64,000 nucleotides of DNA from Deinococcales bacterium (GCA_025352125.1 JANXTZ010000034.1:62001-126000); one strand, 5' to 3'. Counted from the stretch's first letter, positions 17,895 to 26,456 are shown. Made by a program: numbers and translations. The notes: generated by a model not told the origin, from the letters alone.

Positions 17895-18194
17895 TCATTC
17901 TGGTTTTGATGGGATTTCTAGAGGTGTCAATCGAACAAATTTAACCCACCTGGCAGTTTGGTCAAATTCGGAGACAATCCAACTGTGGTTGAGCCATGTC
18001 CTGCGGTGGCTCTGAATATTGGGTTGAACATTCGTCCACCAGGTTGCCAACTTGGTGGCTGAGTTTGGCAATGGATTGCCTAAAATCGTTTCGACTTCTT
18101 CAAAGGTCAGTTCAATCACGCTCGAGCTGGCTGGTTGCTTGGCAAACCAATCGTCTTAGGGTAAATATTTTTTGAATTCGGGTTGTTTGGACAT
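17895..18194 (-). pseudogene. Small DUF-type protein interrupted by an in-frame TAA
   Basis: A well-formed start (GGAGG then ATG at 18194) encodes MSKQPEFKKYLP, then a TAA (18158-18156). The same frame continues without interruption through DDWFAKQPASSSVIELTFEEVE to SKPE at 17895. The downstream part (ELTFEEVETILGNPLP, SATKLATWWTN, LNHSWIVSEF, RWVKFVRL) resembles a family of small proteins of about 90 residues whose function is unknown to me. One base change would restore the full gene. It is either a recent nonsense mutation or a sequencing error; re-initiation at 18119 would give a truncated 74-residue product. Confidence 0.6.
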
Positions 18195-18260
18195 GGTTTC
18201 CTCCAACGGGTGTTGCCAGTTTGAGTGATGACAGATTTACAGTCTCGAGTGATGTGGTGC

Positions 18261-18779
18261 TCATTCGTTGTGTCGCCACCAGACGCTCCAGGTGACTGTT
18301 CCAGCTTCTTGATCGGTCATTGGGCGTCCAGTCAATTTCAGGGCGAGTTTGATCTGTCCGACGTGATAGCCCTCGTGCCAGATCATGTGCTGCAACAACA
18401 AAATCGGGTGCTCGTAACCAGGGCTTCCAGCTTTGATGCTCTGACCTGTCTCAACCCAACGTTTGAGGGCATTGCGCAACACTCGAGCACTGTGATTGAG
18501 TTTTTCTGTGATGCGTTTCAAGTCGTGTTCCTCGAGCCATTCATCATCGTCGTTGGGCACAATTTCGGGATGTTGCGTCCCAAATTCTGGGTCAGATTCG
18601 CAAATCAGAGCCAGCCGCAAATAACAAACGTGCGAGAACATTGCCCCAACACTTGGGCTGTTCGAGCTTGCTTTGGCACTTAAACCGTTTTCTGGGATGG
18701 CGCGAAGCAGCCCGATCATGATCGTGTTGTTACGATCCCAGGAATCCAGCAGCGCCTCGAGCAGTGGGTTGGTGTTCAG
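18261..18779 (-). CDS. DinB-like domain protein, probable CTG start
   Basis: The protein has the DinB/YfiT four-helix fold, with metal-ligand histidines in SHVCYLRLAL and HMIWHEGYHVGQIKLAL. The first ATG (18719) would discard a helix that matches the family (NPLLEALLDSWDRNNT). That helix reads back to a CTG at 18779, which overlaps the TGA of the upstream SRPBCC gene as CTGA, the counterpart of the common ATGA overlap. With that start it has 172 residues. DinB proteins are metal-dependent and often thiol-linked transferases or stress-induced proteins of unknown substrate. Confidence 0.8.
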   Translation of the reverse strand: MNTNPLLEALLDSWDRNNTIMIGLLRAIPENGLSAKASSNSPSVGAMFSHVCYLRLALICESDPEFGTQHPEIVPNDDDEWLEEHDLKRITEKLNHSARVLRNALKRWVETGQSIKAGSPGYEHPILLLQHMIWHEGYHVGQIKLALKLTGRPMTDQEAGTVTWSVWWRHNE

Positions 18780-19276
18780 TTGAATTCACCAGCTTGAGCG
18801 CACGCCACCAATTGATCCAGCGCAATGCCCCAGCCAACGTGAAAGCCCATCTCGGCATGTTTTTTGGCTGCCTCGAGCGTGCCATGTCGTGCCATTGCTG
18901 TATATCTCGTGCCGCCAGTCACAGGCTCGAGCAAGATCACGCCCGTAAACATGAACATGGGATGCGCCCTTGGTCTGAAGCCAGCGTCAAGCACGTCGGT
19001 GAAAATCAATTTACGGTTTTCGATCACCTCGAGGTAAGTGCCGTGATTGGGGTGTTCCTCGCCGTTTGGTCCGCGCATCAAATTGTAATTGCGTCCGCCT
19101 GGTTTGAGTTCAATTTCGCATTCGGCGACGTACCAGGGTTTGGGGCAGAACCATTTTTTAACGTGTTCTGGTTGCGTCCAAGCTTTCCAAATGATTTCGG
19201 CTGGAACGTCAACCACCTGTTCGATCACCAGGTCGAGTGAGGGGTTGAAATGTTCAATATTGTTGTATTCCATCAT
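18776..19276 (-). CDS. SRPBCC/AHSA1-type ligand-binding protein
   Basis: The 166-residue protein has the START/AHSA1 pattern: VVDVPAEIIWKAWTQPEHVKKWFCP, CEIELKPGGRNYNLMRGPNG, NHGTYLEVIENRKLIFTDV and a C-terminal helix (GWGIALDQLVACAQAG). These proteins bind small hydrophobic ligands or assist Hsp90; the ligand is unknown. Its stop overlaps the downstream DinB-like gene (CTGA), and the pair SRPBCC-DinB is a recurrent small stress-type operon. Confidence 0.85.
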   Translation of the reverse strand: MMEYNNIEHFNPSLDLVIEQVVDVPAEIIWKAWTQPEHVKKWFCPKPWYVAECEIELKPGGRNYNLMRGPNGEEHPNHGTYLEVIENRKLIFTDVLDAGFRPRAHPMFMFTGVILLEPVTGGTRYTAMARHGTLEAAKKHAEMGFHVGWGIALDQLVACAQAGEFN

Positions 19277-19292
19277 TTACTCCAAAAGTATT

Positions 19293-19589
19293 TTACCCAC
19301 CAACAATCGCGCCGACCACCAGCAAAGGCTCAAACCCTCGAGCAACCTCTGTTGGCAGTGGATCGTCGGGCGAGTCAAAACTGAGGTCTTGCTCGAGGGC
19401 GAAAAACCGCAGGAACGGACGGCGCAACTGGGTACTGTGGTCGCGGATGGTGCCGCGCAACATCGGGTACGCTGCCTCGAGCGCATTCAAGACCGAGCGT
19501 TGCGTGACCTGACCCGCAACCTCGAGCGACACCTCTTTGCCGACCATTGCCAGGGTTTGCAAGTGGTACGGCAGCGCGACCCGAATCAT
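19293..19589 (-). CDS. MoaD/ThiS-type ubiquitin-like protein ending in Gly-Gly
   Basis: The 98-residue protein begins [20 protein letters not shown] and contains [19 protein letters not shown] and [16 protein letters not shown]. It ends AIVGG, a beta-grasp carrier with the C-terminal Gly-Gly that E1-like enzymes adenylate. Its ATG overlaps the TGA of the upstream BNR-repeat gene (ATGA at 19589-19586), so the two are translationally coupled. A dedicated E1 candidate is encoded at 16478. Roles in sulfur transfer for molybdopterin, thiamine or another pathway are possible; no moaE, thiG or similar gene is adjacent. Confidence 0.8.
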   Translation of the reverse strand: MIRVALPYHLQTLAMVGKEVSLEVAGQVTQRSVLNALEAAYPMLRGTIRDHSTQLRRPFLRFFALEQDLSFDSPDDPLPTEVARGFEPLLVVGAIVGG

Positions 19590-20701
19590 GAAAGTGTTTG
19601 AACTTCGACTGAAAGCACGGCTGGCAGGTCGTGGACGATGGCTTGCCAACTGTCGCCGCCGTTTGCGGAGACATAAACCTGTCCGCCGGTCGTGCCAAAG
19701 TACACGCCGCAAGACTCGAGCGAATCGACGCACATGGCGTCACGCAGCACGTTGACGTAACAATCTTTTTGCGGCAAGCCGTTGGTCAGTGCCTCCCAGT
19801 CGTTGCCGCCAGTTTTGCTACGGTAAACCCGAAGTTGCCCGTCGATTGGGAAGTGCTCAGAATCACTTTTGATCGGCACGACAAAAACCGTGTTTGGCTC
19901 GTGCGCGTGAACGTCAACCACAAAACCAAAATCGGTGGGCAAGTTGCCGCTGACCTCGTGCCAGGTGTCACCAGCATTGTCGCTGCGCATGACATCCCAG
20001 TGTTTTTGCATGAACAAAACGTTGGGTTGACTTGGGTGCATTGCCAAGCGGTGAACGCAATGTCCGACTTCGGCATCGGGGTCGGGGATATGCCCAGACA
20101 CCAAGCCTTTGTTGATCGGTTTCCAGGTTTTCCCCGCGTCGTCGCTGCGAAACGCACCAGCCGCCGAGATTGCCGTGTAAATACGGTTGTGGTCGGTCGG
20201 GTCGAGCAGGATCGTGTGCAGACACAAGCCGCCAGCCCCAGGTGCCCAGGTTGAACCTGTGGTGTGCTCGCGCAAACCTGAAAGCTCGGTCCAACTCGCG
20301 CCAGCATCGGTGGATTTGAACAATGCGGCATCTTCGATTCCGGCGTACACCGTGTCAGGATCGGTCAGTGAAGGCTCGAGATGCCAGACGCGTTTGAAAT
20401 CCCAGGGGTGGGGCGTGCCGTCGTACCACTGGTGCGTGCCTGGAACGCCATCGTACTTGAATTCGTTGCTCACGGCGGTCCAAGTTTTTCCGGCATCGTC
20501 GGAGCGCTGAATGAGTTGCCCGAACCAGCCCGTGCTCTGCGAGACGTAAATGCGGTCTGGATTGGCGGGTGAGCCTTTGAGGTGGTAGACCTCCCAGCCT
20601 GGAAAGTGCGGTCCCTCGACCTGCCAGTGCTCGCGTTTTTCGTCGCTATTTAGGATAAACGCGCCCTTGCGCGTTCCGACCAAGACCCTGACCTTGCCCA
20701 T
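19586..20701 (-). CDS. BNR/sialidase-like beta-propeller protein
   Basis: The 371-residue cytosolic protein (no signal peptide) carries repeated Asp-box motifs: [65 protein letters not shown] and [12 protein letters not shown]. The start [18 protein letters not shown] is typical of the glycosyl-hydrolase/exo-sialidase-like propellers often found beside MoaD-like genes. AAAGGGG lies before the ATG. It is co-translated with the MoaD-like protein downstream. Enzymatic activity is not evident, and the pairing suggests a function tied to the sulfur carrier. Confidence 0.82.
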   Translation of the reverse strand: MGKVRVLVGTRKGAFILNSDEKREHWQVEGPHFPGWEVYHLKGSPANPDRIYVSQSTGWFGQLIQRSDDAGKTWTAVSNEFKYDGVPGTHQWYDGTPHPWDFKRVWHLEPSLTDPDTVYAGIEDAALFKSTDAGASWTELSGLREHTTGSTWAPGAGGLCLHTILLDPTDHNRIYTAISAAGAFRSDDAGKTWKPINKGLVSGHIPDPDAEVGHCVHRLAMHPSQPNVLFMQKHWDVMRSDNAGDTWHEVSGNLPTDFGFVVDVHAHEPNTVFVVPIKSDSEHFPIDGQLRVYRSKTGGNDWEALTNGLPQKDCYVNVLRDAMCVDSLESCGVYFGTTGGQVYVSANGGDSWQAIVHDLPAVLSVEVQTLS

Positions 20702-21099
20702 GATGCCCCTTTCACTGCCTTGACTGTATTTGTTCTATATTATACCGCAATCAGATTTATGTTGCAAGCGTAATCATAAAAGTGTCAAATGCGGGTCATC
20801 GGGTTTCTCGAGCTTTGCAATTCTTCAGGTCGGTCATCATTTTATTGGCTCGAGGGATTACCATTTCCCTCGAGCCTCTTCGCTGCCTGCATCAACTCGA
20901 GTCGATCAGCCCAAACTTGGTATCAGCTTCAGATTTTTGTGCTTTGTCGTTCGCGCCTGAGCGCCAGCAACATTCGTGCAATAAAGACTGTGTTGGGCGG
21001 TATCCAGCCGAGTTGTTGCGCCATTCCCAAATAATATTGAGAAGTTCAGGCATTCAGATTATTTCAACTCGAGCCGAGTCGATGGATTGACTTGCTGGT
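20702..21099. other. Intergenic region with a perfect CTCGAG-bearing hairpin
   Basis: This 398-bp gap has no supportable gene. Its left end is AT-rich (TATATTATA near 20736) and probably holds the promoter of the BNR gene. At 20847-20876 an 11-bp perfect inverted repeat GGCTCGAGGGA / TCCCTCGAGCC, with an 8-nt loop, joins two CTCGAG palindromes. No T-run follows, so it is not a classical terminator. Confidence 0.5.
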
Positions 21100-22659
21100 T
21101 TAGTGATACAGTGGCAAGTTGGCTGGAATCGGATAGAAGCGCAAGGTGTAATTGTTGATCGCACCAAAAAGAAGTTTTTGATCTGGGGCAAGCTCGAGCG
21201 TCGTTTTGGGCGTGGTAATTTGCGCGGCGGTGAACTCGAAAATGCCATCGTTGTCATGAACCCACAGGTTGCCAAGTTTGTCAAACGCGGTCGCACTCGC
21301 TTTCTGAAAATAAGGACTCGAGCGGTTCAGGGTCAGTAGCGGAGTTGGTTTGCCATCGGCGGTTGGCGGGTCGTACTTTTTGACGCCGCCATTGTCAGTG
21401 ATCCACAATTTGCCCGCACCGTCAAACGTGATGCCGGAAGAAAAATCTACTTGTAAGGTGGCAGTGACACTTGGGGCTGGGTTGGCGGTCAACTTTGCAG
21501 CGTCAAACTTGTACAGGAAGTCGGGTGAACCGCTGCCGATTCTGTAATCCACTGCCCACAGATTGCCAGCCACATCAAAAGCGATCTGCTGATACCCCGC
21601 CAGACCGACCTTATCAATGGTTGCGTCTGGATCGAGCGCATTTGTGCCAGTTTTGTTATCAATGTTGGATTTGTTGTACCTGACGAGGGTGTGTTTGAAA
21701 TAGTTTGACACCCACAGGTTGCCCTGGGCATCAAAAGCAAGCCCCACCGGACCACCTATCGAACCGTTGCTGTTTGAGGTGATGGTCTGAAGCGGCGTGG
21801 AAGCCTGATTTTTGTCCCACTCCTGAACGACGTTCGCTCCGCCGTCGGTAATCCACAAATTACCGCTCTTGTCAAAAGCGATGTCATCGTAATTCGTTCC
21901 CGCACCGAGGCTCGAGCCTGGCGTGATGGAACCCGAAGCGCCCGCCAGCGCGGTATCGCTGATGCCGTAGAATTTTGAACCGCTTTTGGTTAACCAGAGC
22001 GTTCCACTGAAGCCACCAGAGTCATAAAACACCGTCAGTTTGGTCACTGCACCTTGGGCAATACTGACCGTTTTGGATGTTGGATTGCCCGCACTAAAAA
22101 TGTACCCTGAGAACACACCATCCACGAACGCGCCCGCCTTCGTGACATTATTGACGGTCACTGTGATGTCGCCGACTGGCACGGTCAGGCTCTGTTCCCC
22201 AAGGCTAGTGATTGGTGCGGCAACCCCGCTGACACTGACATTCGGGACAAACGCGGTGTCGCCGAACGGTGCGCCGATAGTCAACGTTAACGTACCAGTT
22301 GCTGCTGAAGTGTTCACCGTCACCTGAACCGTCTTGGACAAGCTCGAGTCACCCACCGCCGTCGCCCTAATCTGAACTGGGATGGTTGCGGTGACGGTGG
22401 GCGCGGTGTACGTCACGCTGCCGCCAGTGTTGGCAGACAAGCTGCCACCCCCAGAGACGATGCTCCAACTGACGGCTGTGTTGAAAGTTCCAGTGCCGCT
22501 GACTGTTGCCGTCAAGCTCGAGGTGGCGGCGGAGGCGATGGTGGCGGGTGTGGCGCTGGCGTCAATGCCTGTGATCTTGTCGGTGACAGTGGGTGGACAG
22601 GCAACAAGCGCGGCGGCGAGGAGCGGAAAAACGAGGGCTTTGATCCAGGACTGATTCAT
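21100..22659 (-). CDS. Lipoprotein with bacterial Ig-like domain and NHL-type propeller
   Basis: The 519-residue lipoprotein has a signal ending LLAAALVAC (Cys 20 lipobox). An Ig-like domain follows (residues 25-120: IDASATPATIASAATSSLTA, GGSVTYTAPTV). A streptogramin-lyase/NHL-like propeller covers residues 200-500 with repeats such as AFDKSGNLWITDGGANVVQE, AFDAQGNLWVSNYFKHTLVR, AFDVAGNLWAVDYRIG and TFDGAGKLWITDNGGV. It probably sits on the outer surface and binds a ligand or partner. Its Ig-like domain closely matches the lipoprotein at 25406-26059, so the two are related by duplication. Confidence 0.88.
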   Translation of the reverse strand: MNQSWIKALVFPLLAAALVACPPTVTDKITGIDASATPATIASAATSSLTATVSGTGTFNTAVSWSIVSGGGSLSANTGGSVTYTAPTVTATIPVQIRATAVGDSSLSKTVQVTVNTSAATGTLTLTIGAPFGDTAFVPNVSVSGVAAPITSLGEQSLTVPVGDITVTVNNVTKAGAFVDGVFSGYIFSAGNPTSKTVSIAQGAVTKLTVFYDSGGFSGTLWLTKSGSKFYGISDTALAGASGSITPGSSLGAGTNYDDIAFDKSGNLWITDGGANVVQEWDKNQASTPLQTITSNSNGSIGGPVGLAFDAQGNLWVSNYFKHTLVRYNKSNIDNKTGTNALDPDATIDKVGLAGYQQIAFDVAGNLWAVDYRIGSGSPDFLYKFDAAKLTANPAPSVTATLQVDFSSGITFDGAGKLWITDNGGVKKYDPPTADGKPTPLLTLNRSSPYFQKASATAFDKLGNLWVHDNDGIFEFTAAQITTPKTTLELAPDQKLLFGAINNYTLRFYPIPANLPLYH

Positions 22660-22710
22660 TTAAAAACCTCCATTGATTCTCGAGCTTGCAAAATCTGGCG
22701 ACGGAACACC

Positions 22711-23514
22711 TTAAACGAACCTGACATCACCAGCTTGCGCTGGAGTCATGACCGAAATCAACTCGAGTTTGCCCTGAATTTTGTGCAATGCCCCTGCTGG
22801 AATCATGGCGATGCTCCCAGGCTCGACCTTTTTGCGGGCGGTTTCGGCTTGAATGTAACCACTCCCAGCCACCACCATCAGCATTTCGTCCTTGCTGACG
22901 TGGTAATGCCAGGGTTGAAGGGCATCAACCCTTAACGCCGTGACCGTCGCGGCGGGAACTTCAACCAAGAGCTTCGCCGCAAAGGGCAAGCCAGCCTCCA
23001 AGCTGGGCGCTTGAAAGGTGAACGGCACGGCGCGTCCCTCCATCGGACCAGTGCCCTGGGCAATGTTCACCGCATCGGCTTGAAATTGCGGCGTGAAAAC
23101 CGCCATGATGTCGAACTTGCCCTCGAAACCGTGCGAGGTGCGCGGCTCGAAGACCCAACCCTGACCTGGAGTAATCGCAAAGCGGTCATTGCCGACCAGC
23201 GTCTCCCCCACGCCCTGCCAAATGTACGCCACCTCGAGTTTGCCCTGATGGTAATGAAACGCCCGCCGCGTTTGGGTGCGGAGCAGCAAGGTGCTCTCCT
23301 GCGGCGTTTCGCCGGCGTAAGCGGTGGTGTGCGGCTTGTCGGCGGGGACTTTAACGTTGACAAACGATTCGGGATATTTGGCAAAAACGGGTGCTGCCAT
23401 TAGCCTGCCAAGGCGGGCAATCTGGGCGAGACCAGCGTTCTGGCTCGAGGTCAGACCAAGGGCGGTTCCAGCCAAAAGTTTGAGCGCATCGCGGCGGTTG
23501 ATGTTGCTGAGCAT
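22711..23514 (-). CDS. Exported bicupin protein (twin-arginine signal)
   Basis: The 267-residue protein starts MLSNINRRDALKLLAGTALG, a twin-arginine-type signal. Two cupin modules follow: RRAFHYHQGKLEVAYIWQGV with PGQGWVFEP, and QPWHYHVSKDEMLMVVAGSG with PGSIAMIPAGALHKI. Each HxH...E/H set can bind a metal. A longer in-frame start at 23541 is possible, but AAGGAA before 23514 and the signal peptide favour the shorter form. It may act as an envelope metal-dependent enzyme or sensor; its substrate is unknown. Confidence 0.85.
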   Translation of the reverse strand: MLSNINRRDALKLLAGTALGLTSSQNAGLAQIARLGRLMAAPVFAKYPESFVNVKVPADKPHTTAYAGETPQESTLLLRTQTRRAFHYHQGKLEVAYIWQGVGETLVGNDRFAITPGQGWVFEPRTSHGFEGKFDIMAVFTPQFQADAVNIAQGTGPMEGRAVPFTFQAPSLEAGLPFAAKLLVEVPAATVTALRVDALQPWHYHVSKDEMLMVVAGSGYIQAETARKKVEPGSIAMIPAGALHKIQGKLELISVMTPAQAGDVRFV

Positions 23515-23643
23515 AAGTGTTCCTTTCTCGGTTGATGCCAAAGTGTAATCTCGAGCCTGCCCGTGTTCAGGCTGTCTGAGTGAGGGGAAGTCACGAACCT
23601 TGAGAGAGAATCACACGGGTATCTCGAGGTTTGTATGAGGGAA

Positions 23644-23865
23644 TCAAATCTGGGGTTTGTTACCAAAAGTACGGTGGGTTTGATTTAACATCTGATTGTG
23701 TCGCTCGAGTTCACGTTCTTCGCTCAAGATCGCTGCCCATTCCTCGAGCGTGCGTTTTCCAGTCAAGACCAAATCCACGGGCGCGACAAAGCACGTGCCT
23801 TTGCAAAAGCGCTTGCGGGCGCGTTGAGCGTACTTCAAATGTTGACGATGTTTCATGATAGTCAT
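23644..23865 (-). CDS. Small uncharacterised protein, paralogue of the protein at 38968-39201
   Basis: The 73-residue protein MTIMKHRQHLKYAQRARKRF... shares with the other copy the pattern (K/R)RAxKRFxxGTxFxxPVxxVxxGxxTLxEWxxILxEERExxR. I know of no function. The ATG at 23865 overlaps the TGA of a 17-codon reading frame that begins at 23915 with GAGGAG 6 bases upstream. Translation of the small protein may therefore be coupled to a leader peptide. The product is basic at its N-terminus and acidic in the middle, and lacks a signal peptide. Confidence 0.6.
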   Translation of the reverse strand: MTIMKHRQHLKYAQRARKRFCKGTCFVAPVDLVLTGKRTLEEWAAILSEERELERHNQMLNQTHRTFGNKPQI

Positions 23866-24002
23866 GGAACAATCCAAAGGTTGTGCGATTCTTGAGTCAA
23901 GTGTTTGCGTTCCATGATTCACTCCTCAAATCCAGGCTTAAAGGGATGATGAAACTCGAGTTTTGCTTGACCGTCGAGTTTTATCGGGAGAACCGTCAGG
24001 AT

Positions 24003-25367
24003 TTATTTGCGCTCGAGCTTTAAAAGTCGCGCCTCGAGTGATTTAAATTGTGCTCTGAGGGCTGCGTTTTCTCGCTCGAGTTTTAGGTTCAGACCTTGAA
24101 TTGCTGCTAATGCCACACCCTGTTCGTCAATGCTCGAGATGTGCTTGTCGTCAGTGCCATTTAAGCCAAAAGCCGCATGGAAATCTTGAGCCATTGGACC
24201 AATGTGCCGCAAGTTGTTCGCATCGGTTTTGTAATTCCAACTTGAGATGGGTAAGTGCGCGATTTTCTCGAGAATGCTTGAGCTGTTCACGCTCGAGAAA
24301 TTCTTTTTGGCGTTGCGGTCAGAGGTGTTGTTAAAACCGTGACCGTAGTACTGGGCAACCGAGTTGACGTTGCCGTCCGTATCGACCCAAAATTTTGGTA
24401 AATTTGAGTTTCGACCAAAGCCCAGAAAAATATTCCCTGTGCCAGCCTGACTCGAGCAGATGGTGCAACTCGCGCTGTTGTTGCTTGCGCTCATGGCGGC
24501 AGAGTCGGTTGCCTTGGCTTCTATCGAGGGAGCGGTCACACCGCCATTGGCGCTCAGTTTGCCCCTAAAATTTCCGTTGCCTTGGTCGTCCACCAAGAAT
24601 TCGGAGTTGTTATCTCCAGGTCCCAGCGCATAAATCAGGGTATGCCCAACAGTATTTGTCTTGATTCGTAAGCCCGACCCTGTGTCGGATTCAAAATACC
24701 CGCCGTAATTGCCACCGTTGCCATACACACCGATACCACTGCCGCCCGTGGCGCTTCCCCAGACACCAGAGCCATTTGGGTTAATACCGTACACACCGGC
24801 TGCGAGCGCACCGTCCGCATGACCTTCAACGCCACTGCCGGATGAACTGTCGCTCTGACCGAACACGCCTGCCTTACCGAGTTTGGTCTTGCCGACCACA
24901 CCGTAAGCATTGCCATTCAAGGCGGCGTTGTAGCCAAAAACACCGATTCCATTTGATGATCCCGCCTGTCCGTAAACGCCCGTACCGCTTCCCGTCTCGA
25001 GGCGTGACACGCCGTACACGCCGTAGCCACCGCTCGAGACGGTATCGCCCTGTACGCCCACAGCCGCATTTGTCGGGTCGTTCGATATGCCCCAGATTGC
25101 CGTGCCGACATTCTTGGTCGAAACCTTGAAGAGCGCATCTCCTGCCGTTGGGTTTGTACCCTCAAGTGCGCTGGGCAAGCTCAGACCGCTGGTCGGAAGG
25201 GCGTCAATGGCGGCTTTCAAGCTCGAGAAATTGTCATTCACGTCGCTCGCTTTAATTGGTGTGCCTGCGCTGAAGGTGTTGGGAATGTTGACCACTGCCA
25301 ATGCCGAAAGGCTGGCGGCAACCGTGAACGCACCGACGAAAAACCATTTCATACCGTTCGTTTTCAT
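24003..25367 (-). CDS. Peptidase S74 / intramolecular-chaperone surface protein
   Basis: The 454-residue protein starts MKTNGMKWFFVGAFTVAA with an N-terminal signal or anchor. A Gly-rich repeat region follows (VYGVSRLETGSGTGVYGQAG, VFGYNAALNGNAYGVVGKTK, VYGINPNGSGVWGSATGG). The C-terminus is a peptidase-S74 chaperone domain: TSDRNAKKNFSSVNSSSILE, ISSWNYKTD, HIGPMAQDFHAAFGL and EQGVALAAIQGLN, then a coiled-coil (KLERENAALRAQFKSLEARL). The Ser of TSDRNAKK and the Lys-rich stretch match the self-cleaving module of phage tail spikes. GAGGAGAAG precedes the ATG. It ends an operon after the zinc-ribbon and Ig-lipoprotein genes. No other phage genes are near. Confidence 0.88.
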   Translation of the reverse strand: MKTNGMKWFFVGAFTVAASLSALAVVNIPNTFSAGTPIKASDVNDNFSSLKAAIDALPTSGLSLPSALEGTNPTAGDALFKVSTKNVGTAIWGISNDPTNAAVGVQGDTVSSGGYGVYGVSRLETGSGTGVYGQAGSSNGIGVFGYNAALNGNAYGVVGKTKLGKAGVFGQSDSSSGSGVEGHADGALAAGVYGINPNGSGVWGSATGGSGIGVYGNGGNYGGYFESDTGSGLRIKTNTVGHTLIYALGPGDNNSEFLVDDQGNGNFRGKLSANGGVTAPSIEAKATDSAAMSASNNSASCTICSSQAGTGNIFLGFGRNSNLPKFWVDTDGNVNSVAQYYGHGFNNTSDRNAKKNFSSVNSSSILEKIAHLPISSWNYKTDANNLRHIGPMAQDFHAAFGLNGTDDKHISSIDEQGVALAAIQGLNLKLERENAALRAQFKSLEARLLKLERK

Positions 25368-25405
25368 GATCTTCTCCTCAAGTCTCGAATTCGGATTGCC
25401 TCGGG

Positions 25406-26059
25406 TTACTGCCATGTGGCTTCGTTCCAATTGCTCGTATCCCACACGCCAGGTTGTAAGCTGCCAACGTTCACGGTCACATCGAGTGTTTTGCTGGTCG
25501 AACCACTTGCATTGCTGGCTTTTAAAATAAAACTGCTGGTTTTGCTGACGTTAACCTTCTTGCTGCCTTTAGCGAGCGGTGTGACCCCAACACCATCAAG
25601 CTCGAGGCTGGTCGCACCCGTCACATTCCACTCGAGCGTCACATCGCCAGGGGCGTTCAAACTTGATGGCGTGACAGTGAAGCTGGTAATGCTCAGACCA
25701 GGTGGTGGCGGGGCGGCTTGCACGGTGAGTTGAAGGGTCTTGGAAATACTCGAGTCACCCGTTGCCACCGCCTTGATTTGAACCCCTGTGTTGATGGTCA
25801 CGGTTGGGGCTGTGTACGTGACCGTGTTGCCAGTACCGTTCGAGATGCTGCCGCCACCAGAAAGAATGCTCCAGTTGACGTTTCCATCGAACGAGCCAGT
25901 CCCACTGACTGTCGCCGTCAAACTCGAGGTGCCAGCCGAGGCAACGGTGCTCGGGGTGGCGCTGGCTTCAATCCCAGTCACTTTTGATGGACAGGCGACC
26001 AGCGTTGCAGCCAACAATGGTGCGAAAATCAAGCTTTTCCATAAAACAAATCTGTTCAT
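25406..26059 (-). CDS. Ig-like domain lipoprotein
   Basis: The 217-residue lipoprotein has the signal SLIFAPLLAATLVAC and a first Ig-like domain (TGIEASATPSTVASAGTSSL, GNTVTYTAPTV, ATGDSSISKTLQLTVQ). A proline hinge follows, then a second Ig/PKD-like domain (ITSFTVTPSSLNAPGDVTLE, SFILKASNASGSTSKTLDVT). The first domain nearly repeats that of the lipoprotein at 21100-22659. AGGAGG lies 5 bases before the ATG. It starts 8 bp after the zinc-ribbon gene and ends 38 bp before the S74 gene. A role in presenting the S74 protein at the cell surface is conceivable but unproven. Confidence 0.85.
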   Translation of the reverse strand: MNRFVLWKSLIFAPLLAATLVACPSKVTGIEASATPSTVASAGTSSLTATVSGTGSFDGNVNWSILSGGGSISNGTGNTVTYTAPTVTINTGVQIKAVATGDSSISKTLQLTVQAAPPPPGLSITSFTVTPSSLNAPGDVTLEWNVTGATSLELDGVGVTPLAKGSKKVNVSKTSSFILKASNASGSTSKTLDVTVNVGSLQPGVWDTSNWNEATWQ

Positions 26060-26067
26060 ACGACCTC

Positions 26068-26334
26068 CTAAACTCGAGCTTCTGATGCCCTGCTCGGTTG
26101 CTCGAGCGTCGCAAATTCCAATCCACACGTCGCGCAGTAACGCGCATACGGGTTGGCAATGCCGCTGTTGCACAGTGGGCAAAACTCGAGCAACCACGTG
26201 CCGTCGTTGATGCAGTAGCGTTCGCTCGAGCTAGCAGGTACTGCCCGAAAGCAACTTGGACACAGGCGGTAACGCAGTGTTGCCGCGTGTCGCCGCCGTT
26301 CCCAGAAATCCCCCGAATCTTCCACAAGATTCAC
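26068..26334 (-). CDS. Double zinc-ribbon protein
   Basis: The 88-residue protein has two cysteine sets, LCPSCFRAVPASSSERYC and FCPLCNSGIANPYARYCATC, arranged as paired CxxC zinc ribbons, with a short tail and no membrane segment. AGGAGG lies almost against the GTG at 26334; a GTG at 26325 has better spacing and may be the real start. It is the first gene of the zinc-ribbon / Ig-lipoprotein / S74 operon. Zinc ribbons of this kind often act as protein-interaction or nucleic-acid-binding adaptors. Confidence 0.75.
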   Translation of the reverse strand: MNLVEDSGDFWERRRHAATLRYRLCPSCFRAVPASSSERYCINDGTWLLEFCPLCNSGIANPYARYCATCGLEFATLEQPSRASEARV

Positions 26335-26390
26335 GCCTCCTTTGTCCAGACCTTAAAGCAGGCTCGGTCAGATGGAAGTCGGAAATTTGA

Positions 26391-26456
26391 GCACTTGCGC
26401 CGATTGGGGTCAGAAAACCTTGCCGACGAATTGGCAGCACTTCACCAATCTCGAGG
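26391..26456 (-). pseudogene. Remnant of the 3' end of a STAND/TPR regulator gene
   Basis: These 66 bases match 27622-27687, the extreme 3' coding end of the regulator at 27612-30752, with about seven substitutions and no gaps. Translated in the corresponding frame it reads LEIGEVLPIRRQGFLTPIGA against LEIGEMLPDRWQDFLTPIGT. The two copies are direct repeats that bracket the O-methyltransferase gene. Confidence 0.7.

Noticed and set aside
24003..25367. A prophage remnant around the S74-domain protein
   Set aside because: No capsid, portal, terminase, integrase or lysis gene is nearby, and the protein has an N-terminal export signal.
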